Below, piece by piece: positions 1 through 8,403 of a stretch of 37,594 nt of DNA. How positions within the stretch are numbered: the first letter of the stretch is position 1; each line of letters opens with the position of its first letter. The DNA comes from Glo-17 sp964549735 (GTDB taxonomy: Bacteria; Krumholzibacteriota; Krumholzibacteriia; LZORAL124-64-63). The stretch is taken from assembly GCA_964549735.1 (NCBI GenBank), contig CAZJWO010000021.1, positions 1-37,594 of the forward strand. Reading direction: 5' to 3'. Below the pieces are notes generated by a model. That model did not search any database. It had not been told where the DNA came from and saw nothing but the letters and a program-made list of their open reading frames with translations. Position numbers and translations under genes: made by a program.

Positions 1-789
1 CGGCGCGCCGGTGTGCGTGTCGATGCGGTCGGCCGGCTCCGGCGCCGTCGGGGTGGCGTCCACGCAGCGCAGCACCTCGGCATCGGATCCGCGCAGGTAG
101 CGCGGCGTCAGCGCGAAGACCGACGCGGCCGCCTGCCTGCGGAACGCGGGGTCGGCCGCGGCGAGCGCCAGCGCGCGCGCCGTCGCCGGATGCGCCGCCT
201 GCCAGGCCCGCGCGGCCGGCACGCCGCGCGCGGCCAGCTCGGAGCGGAGCCGACCGTCTGGCCGCACGAGCAACGCCACGCCGTCGCCGCCATAGACCGG
301 GCGGTCCGGGTCGGGCACCGTCTCGAGCAGGCGCCGCCACCAGAGAGCGGGCGACAGGCAGGCCTCCTCCGCCAACGCCTCGACCCAGGCTCCGGCGCGC
401 CGGAAAACGCCGGCGAAGATCTCGCCGCGCCGCGCGTCGAGCGCCGGCACAGCCAGCTCCCGTTCCGGATGTTCGCGCAGGAGGTCGGCCGCCATGGCGG
501 CCAGCGTCGAGACCGCCACCAGTTCGGCGCCCAGCGCCCAGGCCAGCGTCTTGGCCGTCGCCACGCCGATGCGCACGCCCGTGAAGCTGCCGGGGCCGTC
601 CGTCACGCCGATCAGGCCGACTTCGTCGAGGCGGCGGCCGGCCTCATGCAGCAATCCGTCGACCACCGGCAGCAACGCGTCGGCGTAGCTCCCGGTCACG
701 TTGTGCGGGCGATAACCGAGCAGTTCGGAGTCCGCGGCGACGGCGAAGCGGCCGTGGGCGGTGGCCGTGTCCAGGGCCAGGATCAACAC
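1..789 (-). CDS. tsaB: TsaB, tRNA t6A37 biosynthesis protein (C-terminus beyond window)
   Basis: TsaB is the inactive ASKHA-fold partner that scaffolds TsaD and TsaE in making threonylcarbamoyl-adenosine at tRNA position 37. The protein opens with LILALDTAT and carries the family signature TDGPGSFTGVRIG near residues 63-75. The start is a GTG (787-789) lying inside the last codons of tsaE, so the two genes overlap by seven bases and are probably translationally coupled. No stop codon is met before the window edge: 263 residues are visible, while the family is usually about 220-240. The last 25-30 residues are Pro/Thr/Ala-rich and look like a linker, so a C-terminal fusion (RimI acetyltransferase is the common one) or a simple tail are both possible. 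Identity is firm; the true end is unknown. Confidence 0.93.
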   Translation of the reverse strand, partial: MLILALDTATAHGRFAVAADSELLGYRPHNVTGSYADALLPVVDGLLHEAGRRLDEVGLIGVTDGPGSFTGVRIGVATAKTLAWALGAELVAVSTLAAMAADLLREHPERELAVPALDARRGEIFAGVFRRAGAWVEALAEEACLSPALWWRRLLETVPDPDRPVYGGDGVALLVRPDGRLRSELAARGVPAARAWQAAHPATARALALAAADPAFRRQAAASVFALTPRYLRGSDAEVLRCVDATPTAPEPADRIDTHTGAP

Positions 790-1301
790 CGCGCAGCCAC
801 CTCCGGAAAGAGCGCCGCGTAGCGCGCCGGCAGGTCGGGCACGCCGCGCGCGTACCAGAGCCGCTCCGTCGGCGCGGCGCCGGGCCGAGCCAATAATTCC
901 ACGCGCCGCCGCAGCAGCGGCTGCAGGAGATGCGGCCACTCCGCCACCAGCAGCATGCGCAGGTCGTCCAGCTCGTCGAGGATCTCGTGCACCCCGATAT
1001 CCTGCAGGTCGTGCTGGGGCTCGAGGCGATAGAAATCCAGGTGCGCGACGGCCAGGCGGCCCTGGTAGCGGTTGACCAGGGTGAACGAGGGGCTGATGAC
1101 CTCCTCGGCCACCGCCAGCTCCGCGCACAGTCCCTGGACCAGGCAGGTCTTGCCGGCGCCCAGCTCGCCGAAGAGCAGCAGCGCGTCGCCCGCGCGCGCG
1201 ACGCGGGCGAGGTCGGCCCCCAGGGCGCGCGTGCCGGCCGGATCGCGCACGCGGCGCCAGCGCGGGAACGACTCCGGTCCGGGCAGGATCTGGTCAGCCA
1301 T
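783..1301 (-). CDS. tsaE: TsaE, tRNA t6A biosynthesis ATPase
   Basis: TsaE is the small P-loop ATPase that resets the TsaB-TsaD complex during t6A synthesis in the cytoplasm. The 172-residue protein has a Walker A motif GELGAGKT at residues 45-52, followed by the family block with SPSFTLVNRYQ and the HLDFYRL strand, which contains the usual Asp/Phe/Tyr residues. The ATG is preceded by GGGAGCA at good spacing. The gene sits 33 bases after the PorX-like gene and overlaps tsaB. Length is a little over the common 150-160 because of an N-terminal stretch of about 25 residues. The C-terminus is also extended, with an Arg/Leu-rich tail. Housekeeping function; the link with the upstream two-component genes may be only positional. 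Confidence 0.95.
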   Translation of the reverse strand: MADQILPGPESFPRWRRVRDPAGTRALGADLARVARAGDALLLFGELGAGKTCLVQGLCAELAVAEEVISPSFTLVNRYQGRLAVAHLDFYRLEPQHDLQDIGVHEILDELDDLRMLLVAEWPHLLQPLLRRRVELLARPGAAPTERLWYARGVPDLPARYAALFPEVAARC

Positions 1302-1334
1302 GTCTGCTCCCGGGGCGATGATCCGAGCCGGCCG

Positions 1335-2891
1335 TCATGAGCGCGGACGCAGCACCGCCAGCGGGCAGATCATCTCTGCGAGGCTGATGCCGCCATGCTG
1401 GAAGCTGTCGCGGTAGAGCCGTTCGTATTCGTGGAAGTTCGTCGGATAGACCAGGTAGTAGTTCTCCGTCGTGATGGCGTAGGTCTCGATCGGACTGTTG
1501 GGCGGCAACCGGTAGTCGGCCGGCTTCTTGATCAGCAGCACCCGCTTGTCGTCGACCGACAGGTTGTCGCCGAACTTGTAGCGCACGTTGTTCGAGGTGT
1601 CGCGATTGCCGCGGATCTTCGTGGCGCGGCGGCAGAACTGCGAACCGTGGTCCGTCGTGACGATCGCCGTCGTGCCGCGGCGCGACGCCTCGCGCAGCAG
1701 GTCCAGCAGCGAGCTGTGCTCGAACCAGGTACGCATGAGCGCGCGGAAAGCAGCCTCGTCGGGCGCCAGCTCCTTGAGGATCGCGCTCTGGCTGCGGCCG
1801 TGGGACATGATGTCGAGGAAGTTGTAGACCCCCGCCACGAGCCTTACGTCGCCGAGCGAAGCGAAATCGCGGCGCAGGATGTCCGTGTCTCGGGCGTCGG
1901 AGATCTTGTAATAGCGGCAGCGGTTCGCCGCGGGGCTGCGCAGCTGCTCGAGCTGCGCGGCCAGCAGCTTGTCCTCGTTCGCGTTGCGGCTCGAGTCGTC
2001 GCCGTATCCCTGGTGCCAGAGATTGGGATGGCGCTTGGCGATGTCCAGCGGATAGAGGCCGGCGAAGAGCGCGTTGCGCGCGTACGGCGTCGCCGTGGGC
2101 AGGATCGACCAGTAGAAATGCCGCTCGAGATGGAAGAACGGCTCGAGCAGCGGCTCGACGAGGCGCCACTGGTCCAGCCGCATGCAATCGATGACCACCC
2201 AGAGGACCTGTTTCTGCGCCTGGACCTCGGGTTCGACATGCCGCGCGTAGACTCCCGGGCTCAACAGGGGCGCGTCGGCGGCGCCGTGCACCCAATCGCG
2301 GTAGCGTTCGCGGACGTACTTGCCCACGGCGAGGTCGGCGGCGGCCATCTGCTCGGCCTGGGTCGCGAGCAGCCCGTGGTCGCTGTAGCGGAAGAGGTCC
2401 AGGCCCCAGGTGACCAGGTCGCTGTAGATCCGCTCCCAGTCGGGCGGCTTGGCGGCCTGGGCGATGCGATCGCCGACGGCGTTGAACTCGGTCAGGTAGT
2501 CGCGCGTGATCTGCTGCTCGGTGATCTTGCGCGCTTCGACCAGCTTCTTCAGCGCCGCCTGGATCTGCAGCGGCGAGACCGGCTTGACCAGGTAGTCGTC
2601 GATGCGCCGGCCGATCGCCTTGGTCATGAGGTCCTCGGCCTCGCTCTTGGTGATCATGATGACCGGCACGCGCACGTGCCGGCGACGGATCTCCTCCAGC
2701 GTCTCGAGGCCGCCCAGGCCAGGCATCATCTCGTCCAGGAGCACGGCGTCGAAGTTGCTCTCCTCGAGCAAGGCCAGGCCGTCGGGGCCGTTCGTCGCGC
2801 CCTGCACCTCGTATCCCTTCTGCGCGAGGTAGAGGATGTGCGACCGCAGTTCGTTGATATTGTCGTCGATCCACAGGATGCGATAGCTCAA
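1335..2891 (-). CDS. porX: PorX-like response regulator with PglZ phosphodiesterase domain
   Basis: Receiver domain (about 1-120) fused to a PglZ/alkaline-phosphatase-fold domain (about 220-518), with a helical bundle between; this is the architecture of PorX, which in Bacteroidota controls type IX secretion and hydrolyses oligonucleotides. From the chosen start the receiver has acidic D9/D10, phospho-acceptor D53, T81 and K103. The enzyme half keeps the expected metal and nucleophile sites: D235, Thr266/268 in ILPTATPYARN, D360/H364 in FLDIMSH, D414/H415 in TTDHG and H499 in FQHGGISLAEM. Length from the TTG (2889-2891) is 518, the usual PorX size. That TTG shares TTGA with the kinase stop. 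It is preceded by AAGGA. Close similarity to PorX is by recall of the family; whether type IX secretion genes exist elsewhere in this genome cannot be seen here. Confidence 0.9.
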   Translation of the reverse strand: MSYRILWIDDNINELRSHILYLAQKGYEVQGATNGPDGLALLEESNFDAVLLDEMMPGLGGLETLEEIRRRHVRVPVIMITKSEAEDLMTKAIGRRIDDYLVKPVSPLQIQAALKKLVEARKITEQQITRDYLTEFNAVGDRIAQAAKPPDWERIYSDLVTWGLDLFRYSDHGLLATQAEQMAAADLAVGKYVRERYRDWVHGAADAPLLSPGVYARHVEPEVQAQKQVLWVVIDCMRLDQWRLVEPLLEPFFHLERHFYWSILPTATPYARNALFAGLYPLDIAKRHPNLWHQGYGDDSSRNANEDKLLAAQLEQLRSPAANRCRYYKISDARDTDILRRDFASLGDVRLVAGVYNFLDIMSHGRSQSAILKELAPDEAAFRALMRTWFEHSSLLDLLREASRRGTTAIVTTDHGSQFCRRATKIRGNRDTSNNVRYKFGDNLSVDDKRVLLIKKPADYRLPPNSPIETYAITTENYYLVYPTNFHEYERLYRDSFQHGGISLAEMICPLAVLRPRS

Positions 2892-4135
2892 GACGTTCGA
2901 TCCTTCCCCGGCAAGGCGACCGCGAAGACCGTGCCCTGCGGGCCGGTGCTCTCGACGCGGATCTTGCCGCCGTGATACTGGGTCACGATGCGCCTGACCA
3001 GCGCCAGGCCCATGCCCCAGCCGCGGGCCTTGGTGCTGAAGCCGGCGGCGAAGATCTTCTTGCGATGGGCCGGCCTGATCCCGGTTCCGGTGTCGGCGAC
3101 CTTGATCGAGATGCCGCCCTCCGGCAGATCCGCCAGGCGGATCGAGATCGTGCCCTTGCCGGCCTCCAGCGCGTCGACGCCGTTCTTGATGAGGTTCTCG
3201 AGGACCCATTCCATGAGTTCGCGGTTGAAATGCACCTCGTTGCTCACCGCGCCCTCCGTCCGCAGCTCCACGCGGCCGCCGAGATGGGGCAGGCGCCGGC
3301 GGAAGTAGTCCACGGTATCCTCGACGACCGCCGTCAGGTCGCGGTCCGCCAGTTTGGGCTGCGACCCGATCTGGCTGAAGCGCGCGGAGACCTTGTTCAG
3401 ACGCGCGACATCCTTCTCCAGTTCCGCCAACGTATCATCGGCGGGCGGCAACCGCTCCTGCAGCAGCGCCAGCCAGCCCATGATCGAGGTCAACGGCGTG
3501 CCCATCTGGTGCGCCGACTCCTTCGCCATGCCGGCGAACAGCAGGTTCTGGTCGTTGGCTTTCTTGATCTGCAGGGCCCAGAGGATGGCGAGGAAGAACA
3601 GGACCATGATCCCCAGCTCGAGATAGGGCATGATGCGGATCTGCTTGCTGAGCGCCGACTGCCCGTAGTGCAGCGTGCCCAGGCGCCTGCCGGCGCTGTC
3701 GAGCAGGGCGAACGGCTGCCCCTGGCGGTCGAACTCGGCCGCCAGCGCCACGGCGGCCGCGACCCGCGGGTCCTGCGGCGCGTGGGGATCCTGCTGCATG
3801 AGCAATTCGAAGTCGTCGACCTCCGGGATGCCCGTCACGCTCGCGTTCCACAGGAAGGGCCGGCCGACGGCGTCGGTGATGATGAGCGGGATGCCGATCT
3901 CGTTGATGATGCGCATGACGCGCGCCGCCTCCGGCGAGTCGGCGGCGAAGAGCAAACGGCTGGCCATGCCGCTGAAGAGCTCGGTGATCAGCCGGTTCTG
4001 CGCCTCAAGTTCCCGCGAGATGCGCAGCGAATAGGCGGTGATGCCGACCACGATCACCACGCTGCCGACCAGCAGATAGAGCGTGAAGAGGTTGCGTCGC
4101 GAGAGGCCGAACAGTCCGCGGGCAAAGAGGTCCAT
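2888..4135 (-). CDS. Membrane sensor histidine kinase paired with PorX-like regulator
   Basis: A 415-residue sensor kinase. TM helices lie at about 16-37 and 171-190, enclosing an extracytoplasmic region of about 130 residues that includes a PAS-like stretch (PLIITDAVGRPFLWN). The cytoplasmic part has an H-box, AKESAHQMGTPLTSIMGW, with H209; an N-box, ENLIKNGVDAL; a G1 box, DTGTG, at 348-352; and a G2 box, GWGMGLAL, at 372-379. The AHQ.GTP form of the H-box is the type common in Bacteroidota kinases. ATG is preceded by GGGAG. The gene follows serS by 30 bases and shares TTGA with the PorX-like gene, so the regulator is its likely partner. It is not a clear PorY orthologue by layout; the ligand is unknown. 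Confidence 0.92.
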   Translation of the reverse strand: MDLFARGLFGLSRRNLFTLYLLVGSVVIVVGITAYSLRISRELEAQNRLITELFSGMASRLLFAADSPEAARVMRIINEIGIPLIITDAVGRPFLWNASVTGIPEVDDFELLMQQDPHAPQDPRVAAAVALAAEFDRQGQPFALLDSAGRRLGTLHYGQSALSKQIRIMPYLELGIMVLFFLAILWALQIKKANDQNLLFAGMAKESAHQMGTPLTSIMGWLALLQERLPPADDTLAELEKDVARLNKVSARFSQIGSQPKLADRDLTAVVEDTVDYFRRRLPHLGGRVELRTEGAVSNEVHFNRELMEWVLENLIKNGVDALEAGKGTISIRLADLPEGGISIKVADTGTGIRPAHRKKIFAAGFSTKARGWGMGLALVRRIVTQYHGGKIRVESTGPQGTVFAVALPGKDRTS

Positions 4136-4165
4136 GCGTGCTCCCGGGCCGCCGGCGGCATCCGG

Positions 4166-5425
4166 TCAGCCTATCTGGGCCTGTCCCCCGAGGTATGGCC
4201 GCAGCACGGCTGGCACGTCGATCTTGCCGTCTGCGGTCTGGTAGTTCTCCATGATGGCCACCAGGACCCGCGGCAAGGCCAGGCCGGAACCGTTGAGCGT
4301 GTGCACGTAGCCCCGGTCCTGGGCGCCCTTCCAGCGGATCTGGGCCCGCCGGGCCTGGAAGTCGCCGAAGCAACTGCAGCTCGAGACCTCCAGCCACTGC
4401 GCCACGCCCGCGGACCACACCTCCAAGTCGTAGCAGCGCGCCGCCGCGAAGCTGAGGTCGCCGCTGGCGAGCAGGACCACCCGGTACGGCAGCTCGAGCC
4501 CCTGCAGCAAACCCTCCGCCTGGGCCGTCAGTTCCTCGAGGGCCTGCCGGGAGCGGTCCGGATGCGTGAACTGCACGAGCTCGACCTTGTGGAACTGATG
4601 CATGCGCAACAGGCCACGGGTGTCCTTGCCGGCGGCGCCCGCCTCGCGCCGGAAGCAGGGCGAGAAGGCGCAGTAGCGCAGCGGCAGGTCGGCCTCGGCG
4701 AGCGTGCTCTCGCGATGCAGGTTCGTCACCGAGACCTCGGCCGTGGGGATGAGATAGAGCTCGTCGTCGGCGCAACGGTACATGTCGTCGGCGAGTTTCG
4801 GCAGCTGGCCGGTGCCGATCATGGCGGCCGGGCCGACGAGGTACGGCACCGCGACCTCGGTGTAGCCGGCGGCGCGATGGGTGTCGAGGAACCAGTTGAT
4901 GAGCGCGCGTTCGAGCCGCGCCAGATCGCCGCGGAGCACCGAGAAGCCGGAGCCGGACATGCGCGCCGGCGCCTCGCCGTCGAGCAGACCGAGTTCGGCG
5001 CCCAGATCCCAGTGGGCCAGGCAAGGCGCGGCCGGCCGGCGCGGCTCGCCCCAGGCGCGCACGATCCGGCCCTGCGTCTCGTCGCCCTCCGGCACGTCGG
5101 CGTCCGGCAGATTGGGGATGCGCAGGTAGAGCCGCTCGACCTCGGCGTCCAGCTCGGTCGCGCGGGTTTTCAGGCTCTTGAGGCGTTCGGCGACGCCGCG
5201 CATGCTGGCGATCACCGCGGTGGTGTCCTGGCCCGCCTTCTTCGCCTCGCTGATGGCGCGGTTGGCCTGGTTCACCTCGGCCTGCAGCGTCTCCGCCTCC
5301 TGCAGGGCGGCGCGCCGTTCGGCATCCTGCGCGTAGTAGGCGTCGATGTCCACGGCGTCGCGCTTGGCGGCCACGGCGCGGGTCACCAGGGCGCGGTTTT
5401 CACGCAGGAACTTGCGATCGAGCAC
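4166..5425 (-). CDS. serS: Seryl-tRNA synthetase
   Basis: Class II synthetase that charges tRNA-Ser with serine. The 419-residue protein has the long antiparallel coiled-coil arm at about 30-105, which grips the tRNA variable arm. It then has the serine-binding IPTAEV motif, motif 2 (FRREAGAAGKDTRGLLRMHQ) and motif 3 (NGSGLALPRVLVAIMENYQ). The start is a GTG (5423-5425) with GAGAGG about ten bases upstream; the protein begins with the usual LDRKFLRENR. Length is normal. It leads a minus-strand unit with the kinase, the PorX-like regulator, tsaE and tsaB. It is divergent from pyrF across 130 bases that hold candidate promoters for both sides. Confidence 0.97.
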   Translation of the reverse strand: MLDRKFLRENRALVTRAVAAKRDAVDIDAYYAQDAERRAALQEAETLQAEVNQANRAISEAKKAGQDTTAVIASMRGVAERLKSLKTRATELDAEVERLYLRIPNLPDADVPEGDETQGRIVRAWGEPRRPAAPCLAHWDLGAELGLLDGEAPARMSGSGFSVLRGDLARLERALINWFLDTHRAAGYTEVAVPYLVGPAAMIGTGQLPKLADDMYRCADDELYLIPTAEVSVTNLHRESTLAEADLPLRYCAFSPCFRREAGAAGKDTRGLLRMHQFHKVELVQFTHPDRSRQALEELTAQAEGLLQGLELPYRVVLLASGDLSFAAARCYDLEVWSAGVAQWLEVSSCSCFGDFQARRAQIRWKGAQDRGYVHTLNGSGLALPRVLVAIMENYQTADGKIDVPAVLRPYLGGQAQIG

Positions 5426-5467
5426 GGGGCGCGCCTCTCTGCGCCGGCGTCAGGACCCGCGCGGCGC

Positions 5468-5496
5468 TTGCCAATCTTCTTGCGGGCTGGTAGAAC
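5468..5496 (+). promoter_or_regulatory. Candidate pyrF-pyrE promoter
   Basis: TTGCCA (5468-5473) is followed after 17 bases by TAGAAC (5491-5496), five and four of six matches to the sigma-70 consensus. The start site would be near 5503, about 50 bases ahead of the pyrF ATG. Adjacent to the opposing serS promoter. Confidence 0.4.
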
Positions 5497-5524
5497 GGTA
5501 TATCCAACGGGTGGCCAGCGGCAA
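5497..5524 (-). promoter_or_regulatory. Candidate serS promoter
   Basis: On the minus strand TTGCCG (5524-5519) is followed after 16 bases by TATACC (5502-5497). This would start transcription some 65 bases ahead of serS. It lies back to back with the candidate pyrF promoter. Match by eye only. Confidence 0.35.
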
Positions 5525-5555
5525 GGCCAATCACCCGCTCCGGAAAGGGAACCTC

Positions 5556-6314
5556 ATGCAGCGTCGGGAACTGCTGCGCGCCTTGCGCGACCTGCCGGCT
5601 GCCGCGCGCGTCATCACGGCCCTGGACGTGCCCACGGCCGAGGCGGCGCTCGCCCTGGCGGGACGCCTCGGCGACCGCGCCCCGTTCGTGAAGGTGGGTC
5701 TCGAGCTTTTCACGGCCGCCGGACCGACCGTCGTGCAGATCCTCCGCGGGCAGGGCAAGCGCGTCTTCCTGGATCTCAAGCTGTGCGACATCCCCAACAC
5801 CGTGGCCGGCGCCGTGCGCGCCGCCGCGCGGCTGCAGGTGTCCATGCTGACCCTGCACGCGGCGAGCGGCCGCGCCGCGATGACCGCCGCCGCCGAAGCC
5901 CTCGCCGCGACCGCGCCGGCGCCGGACGGCACGCGACCGGCGCTGCTGGCGGTGACGGTGCTGACCAGCCTGGGCCAGGCGGACCTCGCCGAGATGGATC
6001 CCGGCGCCGAAGCGCTTCGCGAACGCGTCCTGCGCCTGGCGCGCCTGGCCTGGGGTTGCGGCTGCGACGGGATCGTCTGCGCGGCGGTCGACCTGCCGTA
6101 CCTTCGCGCCGGAGTCGGCGACCAGCCGCTGGCCGTCGTGCCCGGCATCCGGCCCGCGGGCGGCGCGGTCCAGGACCAGGTGCGCGTGGCGACGCCCGGC
6201 GACGCGGCGCGCGACGGCGCCGATTTCCTGGTGGTGGGACGTCCCGTCACCGCGGCCGAGAATCCCAGCCTGGCTCACGCCGCCATCGCGGCCGAGCTGG
6301 AGGTGCGATCTTGA
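5556..6314 (+). CDS. pyrF: Orotidine-5'-phosphate decarboxylase
   Basis: Converts OMP to UMP, the last step of de novo pyrimidine synthesis. The 252-residue TIM barrel carries the active-site block LDLKLCDIPNTV with D73, K75 and D78, then the phosphate-binding VVPGIRP and VVGRPVT segments near the C-terminus. The ATG was chosen because GGAAAGGGA lies five to fifteen bases upstream and the protein begins in register with the family. The reading frame is open farther upstream, but that part has no family sequence and runs into the serS promoter. It overlaps pyrE by TTGA, so two consecutive pathway enzymes are made from one transcript. Confidence 0.96.
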   Translation: MQRRELLRALRDLPAAARVITALDVPTAEAALALAGRLGDRAPFVKVGLELFTAAGPTVVQILRGQGKRVFLDLKLCDIPNTVAGAVRAAARLQVSMLTLHAASGRAAMTAAAEALAATAPAPDGTRPALLAVTVLTSLGQADLAEMDPGAEALRERVLRLARLAWGCGCDGIVCAAVDLPYLRAGVGDQPLAVVPGIRPAGGAVQDQVRVATPGDAARDGADFLVVGRPVTAAENPSLAHAAIAAELEVRS

Positions 6315-6883
6315 AGCAAGAGGATGTCCTGGACCTGATGACCGAACTCGGCGCGCTGCAACGGGGCCATTTCCTGCTCAGCAGCGGCCGGCACAGCGAC
6401 ACCTACTTCCAGTGCGCGCGCCTGCTGCAATTCCCCGAACTCGCGCGCGAACTCGGCGCCGCGATCGCCGCCCACTTCACGGACGAGACGTATGACGTCG
6501 TCGTCAGCCCGGCGCTCGGCGGCATCCTCATCGGGCACGAGGTCGCCCGGGCGCTGGGGCGCCGCTTCGTCTTCACCGAGCGCCAGGACGGCGCGATGCG
6601 ACTGCGGCGGGGCTTCGCGCTGGAGAAGGGCGACAAGGCGCTGATCGTCGAGGATGTCGTCACGCTCGGGACCTCGGTACGCGAGGTCTGCCGCGCCGTC
6701 GAAGAGAACGGCGGCGTGGTCGTGGGCGTCGGCGCCATCGTCGACCGCACGGCGGCCGGCGCCGACCTGCCGCTTCCGCTGCGGGCCCTGGCCCGCGTGC
6801 AGGTCTCCACCTGGGAAGCCGCCGACTGCCCGCTCTGCCGGCAGGGGGAGCCTCTGGTCAAGCCCGGCAGCCGGGGGAACTAG
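6311..6883 (+). CDS. pyrE: Orotate phosphoribosyltransferase
   Basis: Makes OMP from orotate and PRPP, directly feeding PyrF. The 190-residue protein has the family opening LLSSGRHSDTYF, the flexible-loop region FVFTERQDGAMRLRRGF and the PRPP motif LIVEDVVTLGTSV near 111-123. It ends with a CPLC pair and LVKPGSR, as many bacterial PyrE proteins do. The start is TTG (6311-6313), sharing TTGA with the pyrF stop and preceded by GGAGGTG at good spacing. A downstream ATG at 6338 would remove the conserved first helix, so TTG is preferred. Its TAG shares one base with the GTG of the next gene. Confidence 0.96.
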   Translation: MKQEDVLDLMTELGALQRGHFLLSSGRHSDTYFQCARLLQFPELARELGAAIAAHFTDETYDVVVSPALGGILIGHEVARALGRRFVFTERQDGAMRLRRGFALEKGDKALIVEDVVTLGTSVREVCRAVEENGGVVVGVGAIVDRTAAGADLPLPLRALARVQVSTWEAADCPLCRQGEPLVKPGSRGN

Positions 6884-8403
6884 TGCGCCCCGCGGCGGGG
6901 GCCCTGGCGATCGGGCTCCTCTTCGCGGGCGCCTGGCTCGCCGTGCATCCGCCCCTGCCCCAGCTGCCCACCGGCGACGTGTTCACCAGCTTGAGCGTCG
7001 CGCGCCATCTGAGCCGCGGCGACGGCCTGGTCAACGACACGATCTATCCCCTGTTGACCGCCTACCCCTGGGGGCGCGATTTCCCGCAACCGCTCGTGCA
7101 CCGCACGCCGGGCCTGGCGGTGCTCCTGCTGCCTGCCTGGTGGCTGTCCGGCGGCGATCCGGGCCGGGCCGAGGACCTCGTGCGGCCGGTCATGCTCGCC
7201 GTGCTCGTCCTGCTGATCGTCGTCGGTGCTTGGACGCTGCAACGCCACGGCGCCACGGCTGCCGCGAGCGCCTGGGCGCTCATGCTCCTGCTGAACCCCC
7301 TGTTGGCCCTGGCCGTCCGCTGGGGATGGTCCGAGGTGGCGGCGGGCTTCTTCCTGCTGGCCGCCTGGCTCCTGTTGCGCCGCCGCGCGCCGGCGGCGAT
7401 GTCGCCCGGACGCGTGGCCGGCTTCGCGACCTTGGCCGCCGTGCTCGCCTATGTCCGCTTCGATCTGCTCTGGGTGCCGGTCTTCTGGTGGTTGGCGACC
7501 GCATGGTCGCAGCGCCGGCGCCAGGTGAGCCGTCTGCTGCCGCGAACCGCCCTGGCCGCCCTGGTCGGCGCGGGCCTGCTGGCCCCGTGGTGGCACCATG
7601 TGGCGCGCCACACGGGCTCGCCGCTGACCAATCCGCTCGCGGACGCCGTGCAACTCGACCTGTCCGCCGAGTGGTGGCAGTACCCTCTGCTGCGCAGTCG
7701 CACGCCGCTGCCGCTGGCTCAGAATCTGACCGAAAACCCGGGACCCGCGCTGCGCAAGATCCGCAGCGGCGTCCGGCACTACGCCGTCACCCTCGGTCAA
7801 TGGCTGCCCTGGCTGGTCTGGATCGGCGGTCTGGTCCTCTGGGCGGCGCAGACTCGCCGGCGCTGGCGGCGGGGCCATCGCCGGCTGGCCGCGACGGGAC
7901 CGCCGGGGTTGCTGGCGGCGACGCTGGGTTTCATGGTCTTGCAGTACGCGTTCTTCTCCCAGGAGACCAGGCACCTGCTGCCGCTGCTGCCCCTGGTGGC
8001 CTGGGAAACCGCCCTGTTGGCCGACCGGCGGCTGCGTCCGCGCTTGCCCAGGCCGGCGGTGCGCGGCATTGCGCTCGCGGCGCTCGCGGCGGTCGCGATC
8101 GTCCTGGTTCCGGCCGGGCTCGGCGGCGAGGCCGACAACGTCGCCGCCGCGCGCGCCAGCGCCGCGCGCGTCGCTGCCGTAACCTTGAGAGCGGCCCGCG
8201 AGCTGCCGCCCGGACCGGTGTTCAGCGATACGGCGATCATTCCCTGGCGCCTGAATCGGGCGTTCGTCTGGAGCCCTTTCGACGCTGCGATCGAGGCCGA
8301 GGTCCGCCTCCTGGTGCCGGCTCTGCGCGAGGCGCCGTACATCCGGTTGCACGAACAGCCGCCAGCGGCGAGCGGCGACGATCTTCGCGGCAGTACTCAG
8401 TAG
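6883..8403 (+). CDS. GT-C fold (PMT/GT39-type) membrane glycosyltransferase
   Basis: An integral membrane protein of 506 residues with about ten hydrophobic helices and a first extracytoplasmic loop after TM1 (PTGDVFTSLSVARHL), where GT-C enzymes place their acidic catalytic residue. The layout and the YVRFDLLWVPVFWW segment fit dolichyl/polyprenyl-phosphate-sugar dependent transferases of the PMT_2 type, which move a sugar from a lipid carrier onto an acceptor outside the membrane. The start is GTG at 6883, overlapping the pyrE stop (TAGTG), with a G-rich Shine-Dalgarno in the last pyrE codons. The sugar and acceptor cannot be read from sequence. The C-terminus converges with the Wzi-like gene, overlapping by seven bases. 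A non-catalytic membrane protein is possible. Confidence 0.7.
   Translation: MRPAAGALAIGLLFAGAWLAVHPPLPQLPTGDVFTSLSVARHLSRGDGLVNDTIYPLLTAYPWGRDFPQPLVHRTPGLAVLLLPAWWLSGGDPGRAEDLVRPVMLAVLVLLIVVGAWTLQRHGATAAASAWALMLLLNPLLALAVRWGWSEVAAGFFLLAAWLLLRRRAPAAMSPGRVAGFATLAAVLAYVRFDLLWVPVFWWLATAWSQRRRQVSRLLPRTALAALVGAGLLAPWWHHVARHTGSPLTNPLADAVQLDLSAEWWQYPLLRSRTPLPLAQNLTENPGPALRKIRSGVRHYAVTLGQWLPWLVWIGGLVLWAAQTRRRWRRGHRRLAATGPPGLLAATLGFMVLQYAFFSQETRHLLPLLPLVAWETALLADRRLRPRLPRPAVRGIALAALAAVAIVLVPAGLGGEADNVAAARASAARVAAVTLRAARELPPGPVFSDTAIIPWRLNRAFVWSPFDAAIEAEVRLLVPALREAPYIRLHEQPPAASGDDLRGSTQ

Noticed and set aside
1335..2891. PglZ domain taken as a sign of a BREX or Pgl phage-defence system
   Set aside because: The domain is fused to a receiver in exact PorX layout, and no BrxC, PglX or BrxL-like gene is nearby.
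2972..6883. A 1303-codon plus-strand open frame across the kinase and serS genes
   Set aside because: Only its last 190 codons (pyrE) have family sequence; the rest is antisense to conserved genes and Arg/Gln/Ala-rich, as GC-rich shadows are.
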